Below are positions 57,396 through 64,000 of a stretch of 64,000 bases of DNA, in pieces. The DNA is taken from NCBI GenBank assembly GCA_037893225.1, contig JAZGUH010000421.1, forward strand, positions 365,935-429,934. Direction: 5' to 3'. This DNA comes from Hippasteria phrygiana. Taxonomy: Eukaryota; Echinodermata; Asteroidea; Valvatida; Goniasteridae. Position 1 is the first letter of the stretch, and every line of letters starts with the position of its first letter. Both the position numbers and the translations under genes were made by a program. Under the pieces are notes generated by a model that worked only from the letters and a program-made list of their open reading frames with translations, did not search any database and was not told where the DNA came from.

Positions 57396-57955
57396 CAAAC
57401 AATCCTTGATCCGCTCCTACCCAGATTACGGAAATATATCAGTTGCGCTTATACTAGGTGATTCCCGTACATTACGGAAGTTGTGCCCACCCAGTCAAGT
57501 GTGCCCAATATGGGTGAGATTGTACGTAGGCCTACCTACCAGCGGTGCAGCCAGGGCTCTCTCCATACTAGGGGAGGGGTGGGCTCTGGATGTTACAGTG
57601 GGGGAGGGGCTGGATGTTACACTGGGGGAGGGGGGCGCCCAATTGATAACTCAATACCGATATATGACGGACTAACTGTAACACGTTTCATAGCATGGAG
57701 GAATAGTAAGCAGTAGTTAAAAGTTTCAGTGTCAGTATTTTTCTGAACAATACTATTATTTTCCTTTGCGAAATGTACAGGGGGGGGGGGGGGGGGGGGG
57801 GGGGCCTTCCCCACACCAACTGATGTGGTGCACGTCCGGCCGGCCTGCCGTACAGGTACCCCCTCAGCTTCTAACGGTGCGACGACTGTTTCCTGTTTAT
57901 TTAAAACGAAGCATATAACAGACTCAACTAACTACACGTGAAGGGGGTAACAATC
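56339..57955. promoter_or_regulatory. Divergent intergenic spacer of genes 3 and 4
   Basis: 1.6 kb between two start codons pointing apart. Contains G/C runs at 56738-56750, 57036-57058, 57342-57394 and 57781-57804. Promoters for both genes must lie here, but no core element can be named. Confidence 0.45.
57098..57419. mobile_element. Poly-C-bearing element with GGATC ends
   Basis: AGGCGCGGATCCC at the left and TTGATCCGCTCCT at the right, with a C-rich tract of about 50 bases just inside the right end. Same general type as 31494-31823. Confidence 0.55.
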
Positions 57956-58016
57956 ATGGCAGCTTTTGATGCTGAAGTTGGTCCGCCCAACAAGCCCTCC
58001 ATTCTCGTTCTAGGAG
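57956..58016 (+). CDS. SDR-like exon 1
   Basis: ATG at 57956 follows a short leader (GTAACAATC). Encodes MAAFDAEVGPPNKPSILVLG plus one base; donor GTAAGT. Beta1 of the Rossmann fold. Confidence 0.82.
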
Positions 58017-61000
58017 GTAAGTTCCCTTTGTGTATGAGTTTGAGGAAACTTCAGAATCATGCTTTTTATGAAGCTTAGGTTTCTAAACCATTTTTCAAAC
58101 CTGCTCGTCGCTCAGTAGTCCAACATTTTCGGACTAGTCGCGCATACGGGATCAAGGACTCAGCACTGCAGTAGACTTGCAAGCATGCAGATTTGCACAT
58201 GATGATAATGATTAAATTCACGTCAAGTCCATTGACTGTTTGCCAGTTTGGCCATTTATGAGATTTGGCCATGTCTACAGCATTATTAATGTAGGCCTAT
58301 TTGTCATTAATTTATGTTGAAGTTGGCTGTAGTGTAGTACTAGTGAAGTCAAATACAGGGAAATGTTTTTTGACACAAACCGCTATATTTGGAGTTTGTG
58401 TATTAATTTAGAACACATTGTAAGGCCAAGCTCTAAATATTTGTGGAACAGATTTTACAGTTAATTACCCCCACAAAAATCGGTCAGGAATAGCAAATTT
58501 TGGAAAATAACCATCCATCTGTGTTCAGAATTGTATAAATACTTGGCACAAACCTTTAAATTTGATAATTTATTTGGGAAATCTTTGTGCAATATAGGGG
58601 AAGAAAGTTTGTGTTTTCTGTGTAGATGTTCTTGGCACAGTGTATGGTCACTCAAAGTGTTCACATACATATGTTAATTTCTGCTCAATTTTACAGATTC
58701 TGCTGACATAAATCTTGAAATAACAGGTTGTGCCACACATTTAGATAGTTGTTATCAAGGAGGGTTAATTATTTCCAAGATGTTGCTAGTTTCTGACCGA
58801 TTTGGTGGGGGTATTGAAGTAAAATCTTCCGATTCACATGGCAACTACCGTAAAGCGCATAAGAAAATTGCATTTTCCACAATGAACTGTTCAAAATTAC
58901 AAAAAGATGTCAGTAGAATTAGAGAAGTCTGTTTTTGGTTAAAAAGTCATTTTAAAATGAGAAAAAAAATATCCTTACTACACTGTTTTGTGCATCCGTG
59001 TTTGGAATAGGCATGTCATTGTCAAGGTTGGGTTCCCCATTTCATTCGATAGGGTTAGGGGAAACCATTTGTACAAAAATGTAATACATTACATATGTCA
59101 GCAATATGAAGTGCTAATGGAGGTTGCAATTCTTTAGATGACTTCCGGTTAGCATGGTGAAAACATCTACCAGGTCCGCAAGCAAAGAATCGCATCCTTA
59201 GATTACAAAAAAATGCCATTGATACTACCAGTTCTATTGTCTCGACATCAGTAAAATTTCAATGCCATATTATGACATTAACATCTGATTGTACAGTGAT
59301 AAGACACTGGTAAGTGATATTTCAATGTGGCGCTAAGATGATGGTACCAGGCAGTGTTATATGAATATCCGACCTTCCATAAATATCTGAGTCTTTACCC
59401 ATGATGCATTTGCAACACAATTAGGTGCTATTATAATGAACACAATAATTGTTGGCAATAGCATAACCTTTAACCTCATCCCAAGTTCCCAACCCGAACC
59501 CTACCCTAAACCCAAAACCCATCCCTCCCCCTCCCCCCCCCTAAACCCTAACCCCCAACCCTACCCTAAACCCTAACCCCCAACCCTACCCTAAACCCTA
59601 ACCCCATCCCTTGCCTAAACCCTAACCCTAACCCTCGCCTAAACCCTAACCCCTAACCCTAAACCTACATGTAAACCTAAACCTAAACCTATTTCTCACA
59701 CTAATCCCAAGTTGGGTTGAAGTTAGTGACTCATTGATACAGTATGTGTGTGTGTCTATAGTCCGCTCCCTCTAGAAATAGTCGACTCTTTTTCCTGCCT
59801 GTAATTCATTCTTCCCATCACCTTTGTGACCTTACATGTACATACATTGGACAGCATATATTGTACACATTTTATTTTTTAGGGGGGGGGGAGGGGAAAC
59901 TGAGGAATAGGGATGGGGTGGGGGTTAGTGACTACCTCAGATATATCTACAAATGTTTCTGTTGGTAATGGCATTTATTTTACTCCTCAGAAAAAAACTT
60001 CCTTGTTGCTGCTCTTGACCATCTGAAAATACGACAGAAAATGGATTACAAAATTTCCTATTTTGTTTTAGAATTTGAATATGTGTTGAATGGTATAATT
60101 TGACAAATTGATGGCAGAAGCATGACGTGAGAGTTAAACACTCGAGTTGAAAAAATGTATTTTTAAATATTATTTTAAATGATAATCCCTCTGAATTTTA
60201 CGTGCGCTTTTAAAATGGAAGCTTCTATTATAAATTAATAAACATTACAAAGACGACCTGTCACAAAAGTACAGGGTATAGTTTTGTAACCTTTTGTGTT
60301 TCTGTTTCTTGTACAGGGTGTGGTTTCATTGGGAGAAACTTTGTCCACCATTTAGTAGCGAACAATCTTACTTCCAAGGTATGTGATATGTTATTTGATG
60401 GCTAATTCATATTTAATCAGGGTTGATAAAAATCATGTTTTTTTAATATATTTCTTTTTTTATCAGATTTTAAAATTTAAATTAGATTTTGTTTATTTAA
60501 ATCATTTCTATAATTGTTTGTTATCATCGTACCATTAGCATAAAACATTGTTTCAAATAAGTCAATTTAAATGACCATCATTGAAAGTCAAGTATAACCA
60601 CACACAATTGTTCATGAAATCAGTACTAAAATCCCTTTCATTTATCATATTCTTTTCTAGAATACAAAGTTTGGTGGGGGAGGGGGGGGGGGGTGGGGAC
60701 CATTTTGCACATTGGTAATTGGTGAATCAGGAATAAGCCAGTTCGGTATTTCGATCTGCGCATGTGCACAGTGACATGGGTTACAGGATCATTAACCCTA
60801 ACAGTACTCAACCCGTTCAAAATCAGCATGTTTCATTGGAATCTGATGGGTACTGGACCCCCAAACTGATAGTCCTTTACACTGAGTTTGGCATACCAAT
60901 CAGAGTCTAACAATTTGTGTGTACAGTTTACCATATGGTGTTTGGAATTTTGGAAGGATGGGTATGGTTCCTAGTAAATTATACATGTACTATGGAGTAC

Positions 61001-62634
61001 GGTAACAAATGCGTATGTTATGCGCAAGGTGGTCGCACAACGCACACGTGTTAAATTCAATCAGAATTGGTGTTCACGTAACATCGCGTGACATCGCAAT
61101 TTTATCCTGAATAACCTTTGACATGGACCACTTTGAGATACCGAACTGGCCTTAAGAGTGCAAGTGAACATCTGGTTACAAACCACTGACTAGTATGGTA
61201 ACTCTTGAGTCTGTTATCATCCTATACACCAACAATGTGATTTGATAGATTGATAGGAAATTAAGATGAAATTTTCAGTTTCTCATCAAGTTGGAATTTT
61301 AAAAAATTGTGAGACGGTGAGTGATGCTTTAAAAGCTCTTGTTCATGTAGCTGAATACTTGGTGTCGGTTAAAACCGGCTTTGAATCAATGCAGCAGGCT
61401 TTGTGTCCTTGACCAAGACACCTTACTGCAATTGTTTCTCACCAACCTGTAAGAAAAGGATTTTGTTGTGATGTTTCACATTTTCTTTATTATTTTTACT
61501 CAGATCCGAGTTGCTGACAAGACCCCACCACAAACGGCATGGATGAATGAATCACACAAGGTGAGTGATTTCAGATTTTACGAGCTAAGCATCATAAATA
61601 TTTACATCTAAAATGCTGATGAGCATGAATTAAAATGCTTTGGCTGATGTGAACAGAAGTGGGAATTTCCTGATTAAATGCCTTTTGAATGAGTCATAAC
61701 AGGGATTGTGCAATCAGTCAAGGTGATTGTTTTTGACCCTCCTGCCATAGTACAAAACCACATGTAATCTGATCATGTCTGTGTAAAAGTATAGCAGGGG
61801 AGGTGGGAAGAAATTGTTGACTGATTTTGACCTTTTAAATAGTAGGAGGGTTAACGAAATACACCTACATGTACTGATCATGATTATTAACCTTCACAGC
61901 ATACGTTTACTTCATTCTGCATGACGTAGGGCATACAAATATCTTCTAGTTTAGTAATTATGTTTTTTATATCATCAAGTTGGTTATCTGCACTGTCAAC
62001 CCCAACAGTCACAAATTCTCAAATTTTAATATGATTTTCACACACCTTAGGGGAGTTGGGGTTAACATGCCACTTTCAGTAGTTCTTTTCTGCAGTGACA
62101 TTTTAATTGCAGTAAAATACTTAAATCCAATTCGTTTCAGTTCTGTATACTTAAAATGTTCATATCATTTGAAAAAAATATCACATGCATCTCTTGAATG
62201 GGAAAATTTCCTGCAGTGTGGAGTGCACCTCTGTTGGTAAACTTTAAACTCAACGTATTGACCTATCGCGGGTCGAATTGCTTCAACGCAGCTTGTGAAT
62301 TATTGTCCAATCACATCAATTATAATTCCACGTGGAACGCGCACAATCTGAGACAAACAAAAATTACCACACAAAATTCCCATAGGGTTGTCTAAGGGGC
62401 GTAGGTAACTCGTAAACGGCGATAGGTCAATTGCATCATTTGTTTCAATACCAGCCAATCAAATCTGATGTTATTTCTCAGAAGACTGAAATTAAGTAAT
62501 TTGGTTTGACACGTACATGTATACATGTAGGTTGTACTAGCCTGTGTGTAATAATTAGTGTTACCTTTATTGTTGCCAAACACAGGAAGCCTTTGGTAAA
62601 GTTGAATTTGTCTCGGCTAATCTCATCAGCTCAG
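57956..62634 (+). CDS. Extended SDR / NAD-dependent epimerase-dehydratase-like protein, 3' partial (4 exons)
   Basis: Joined exons: 57956-58016, 60317-60378, 61504-61560, 62586-62634 (229 bases, about 76 residues). All junctions are AG/GT with matching phases (1, 0, 0). The protein begins MAAFDAEVGPPNKPSILVLG and contains the Rossmann dinucleotide motif GGCGFIGRNFVHHL, then beta2 IRVADK with the acidic residue usual for NAD preference, and beta3 KVEFVSANL. This is the N-terminal half of an extended short-chain dehydrogenase/reductase; the YxxxK active site and substrate domain lie right of the window. Substrate and pathway cannot be named from this part. No further exon was recognised between 62635 and 64000. 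Confidence 0.82.
58017..60316. other. SDR-like intron 1
   Basis: AT-rich; holds the telomere-like stretch listed separately and a G9 run near 59882. No exon recognised. Confidence 0.6.
59490..59690. repeat. Interstitial telomere-like CCCTAA repeats
   Basis: Degenerate CCCTAAACCCTAACCC and CCCTAACCCTAACCC units over about 200 bases; metazoan telomeres are TTAGGG. Confidence 0.85.
60317..60378 (+). CDS. SDR-like exon 2: GxxGxxG motif
   Basis: 62 bases after acceptor TTGTACAG. Completes GGCGFIGRNFVHHLVANNLT SK in short form; donor GTATGT. Contains the nucleotide-binding glycine-rich loop. Confidence 0.85.
60733..61153. mobile_element. MITE (AGCCAGTTCGGTATT ends), copy 2
   Basis: GCCAGTTCGGTATTTCGATC and TTTGAGATACCGAACTGGC are inverted; TGCGCATGTGCACA follows the left end, as in copy 1. 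In the SDR-like intron 2. Confidence 0.75.
61504..61560 (+). CDS. SDR-like exon 3
   Basis: 57 bases after acceptor TTACTCAG. Encodes IRVADKTPPQTAWMNESHK; donor GTGAGT. Beta2 strand ending in Asp. Confidence 0.83.
62586..62634 (+). CDS. SDR-like exon 4, last exon found
   Basis: 49 bases after acceptor AAACACAG. Encodes EAFGKVEFVSANLISS plus one base; donor GTTGGT is weak, so the 3' boundary is less sure than the others. Confidence 0.75.
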
Positions 62635-64000
62635 GTTGGTTCCGGATGCCTTCCTCGCATTCTTCTTACTTACATGTACATGTAGTTACCATCAACTCTA
62701 TGCACAAATTCTCTTTCTTCTCTCTTTGCATCTTGTCCGCTAATTCTTAAAAGTTTTCAGACTTTGTTTGTGGATAACGTTGGTTTCAGTATCTGTGTGC
62801 ATATATGCGTTTATGTAAACTGGGCCTTCCCTTATGCATTAAGAAGTGGGGCCTTTTTGGGGATGGGTTGCTAGGACTTGTCCAACACTGCCCTCGATGG
62901 GCTTAAAAGTATCTTGCCGTTTAATTTTTTAGCTGGAATTCTCTCTAAGGGTGGATCTAGCTTAAAGGTAGGAAAGACAATTCAGTCCAGCATTAACTCT
63001 TCCGCTACGGCGCGCCGCTCACAGCGGCTCGATAAAAAAAGCCTATTCCTGCCGGCGAGCCGCTCTGAGCGGCTCGTTGTAAACATTCTGTAAAACAATT
63101 ACGTCACAGCCCATTATAATACCGTAGTGAAAGAGTACAAGAAGTTGTTGTTGTTGTTGTTGTTTTTTTTTTTTTTGGGGGGGGGATAGGGGGAGGGGTT
63201 GGTTGAGCAAATTTCTCCTATACTCTTCTATCCTGAAAAATGATTTACACAAATGTCAGGCTTGGATAGTAGGCTTCTTTCCAGCTAATGTATGCAAAGA
63301 GTTTAAATTCAAACGTTGAACATGAATGACACCCGCCTACCTTTTGTCCATTGGACAGCTCACAATGACGGCCACAGAATTCCATAGTGTTCCTAATATA
63401 GTCCGACATGTTTTCACAAGCTTTCTGCTGAGTTTTAATCTTGATGTGATGCTGTGTGTGCAAATCTTAAATGGCAAATCTTAACCCTAACCCTGCCAGA
63501 TGCAGCACACAGTGCATCTGGGTCATTCCATGAAGTTGAGACACAATGTGTGACATATTGGTAAAAATTTTAAATTGGTGTGAAATAAATTTGTTACACC
63601 ACATGTGATTCTATACAATTATTTCATCATAGGTTAGATTCATTGTGACATAATATTTAGTTTAGGGTCCTCTCTCTTGAGTTTCACATGAACTCCCATA
63701 GACTTACTATGGATAAATCAACGATGTAACAAGGGACACGGTGTCCCGGTTACATCTTAGTTTATGTTGCTCATAATTCATTAATAATCATGTTAAAGCA
63801 TCCAAATCTGTATGTGGTAGTTAGAAAATGTTATCCTTTTACATACCCCTCAAATACAGTTGGCTAAAACATTTGATGTAATAATTGATTTGGCAAGCCT
63901 GCAAGGATGTAACATGGGACACCGCTCCATCAAGGGTGGCAAACTAACACATGACACCAATTTAGGGGGTCTTTTTTATGTTTTTAAAAAGAGGTACTCC
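62635..64000. other. Right edge, SDR-like intron, no exon found
   Basis: Contains (TTG)n/T10/G8 near 63143-63185 and a truncated family 2 MITE at 63485-63520 (TTAACCCTAACCCTGCCAGA). No continuation of the SDR coding sequence recognised. Confidence 0.5.
63485..63520. mobile_element. piggyBac-like TTAA MITE family 2, truncated copy 3
   Basis: TTAA at 63481 then CCCTAACCCTGCCAGATGCA through GTGCATCTGG, after which similarity stops. Confidence 0.75.

Noticed and set aside
57159..57402. Gly-rich or Pro-rich frames
   Set aside because: Translations of a long poly-C/poly-G tract.

Overview
This is a eukaryotic, metazoan genomic window: AT-rich, intron-dense, and crowded with short interspersed and palindromic repeats. 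There are no bacterial operons, no CRISPR array and no phage genes. The vertebrate-like Rab11 and EMI-EGF proteins, the many ACATGTAC palindromes, tRNA-derived SINEs and TTAA-flanked MITEs suggest a marine invertebrate. My best guess is a deuterostome such as an echinoderm, at low confidence.

Four protein genes could be rebuilt exon by exon from protein similarity, consensus splice sites and matching intron phases. (1) Minus strand, 12443 down to 1448 and running off the left edge: a secreted or transmembrane EMI + EGF-repeat protein of the MEGF10/11-Draper-CED-1 (or MEGF6) type, 8 exons. (2) Plus strand, 32691-45693: a complete Rab11 small GTPase, 5 exons, 217 aa, ending CCQVI. (3) Minus strand, 56338-53932: a complete 176-aa single-pass membrane protein with a Cys-rich ectodomain and a Pro-rich PPPY tail (Shisa/CYYR1-like), 3 exons. 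(4) Plus strand, 57956 to beyond 62634: the N-terminal Rossmann half of an extended SDR (NAD-dependent epimerase/dehydratase family), 4 exons seen, the rest off the right edge. Genes 3 and 4 are divergent and share a 1.6-kb spacer rich in homopolymer tracts.

Region by region: 1-1000 holds a 22-bp minisatellite and a CAG/CCG 15-bp repeat, both intronic to gene 1. 1.2-12.4 kb is gene 1 with introns full of MITEs and one 1.29-kb pogo/Tigger-like element. 12.5-32.7 kb is gene-free: a 1.95-kb TTAA element, an element with inverted CGCCCAA-type tandem arrays at its ends, a broken THAP zinc-finger exon inside a candidate Kolobok-like element, a second TTAA element with a 42-bp minisatellite, SINE relics and poly-G/C elements. 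32.7-45.7 kb is Rab11, whose 8.6-kb first intron carries SINEs and a transposon relic. 45.7-53.9 kb is gene-free with MITEs and an interrupted MITE+SINE nest. 53.9-64 kb is genes 3 and 4.

The four genes look like ordinary unrelated cellular genes; I see no cluster acting together. The unusual content is the mobile-element landscape: at least five TTAA-target families, a CRE-carrying MITE split by a SINE with a visible target duplication, and a THAP relic that could mark the source of one TTAA family.
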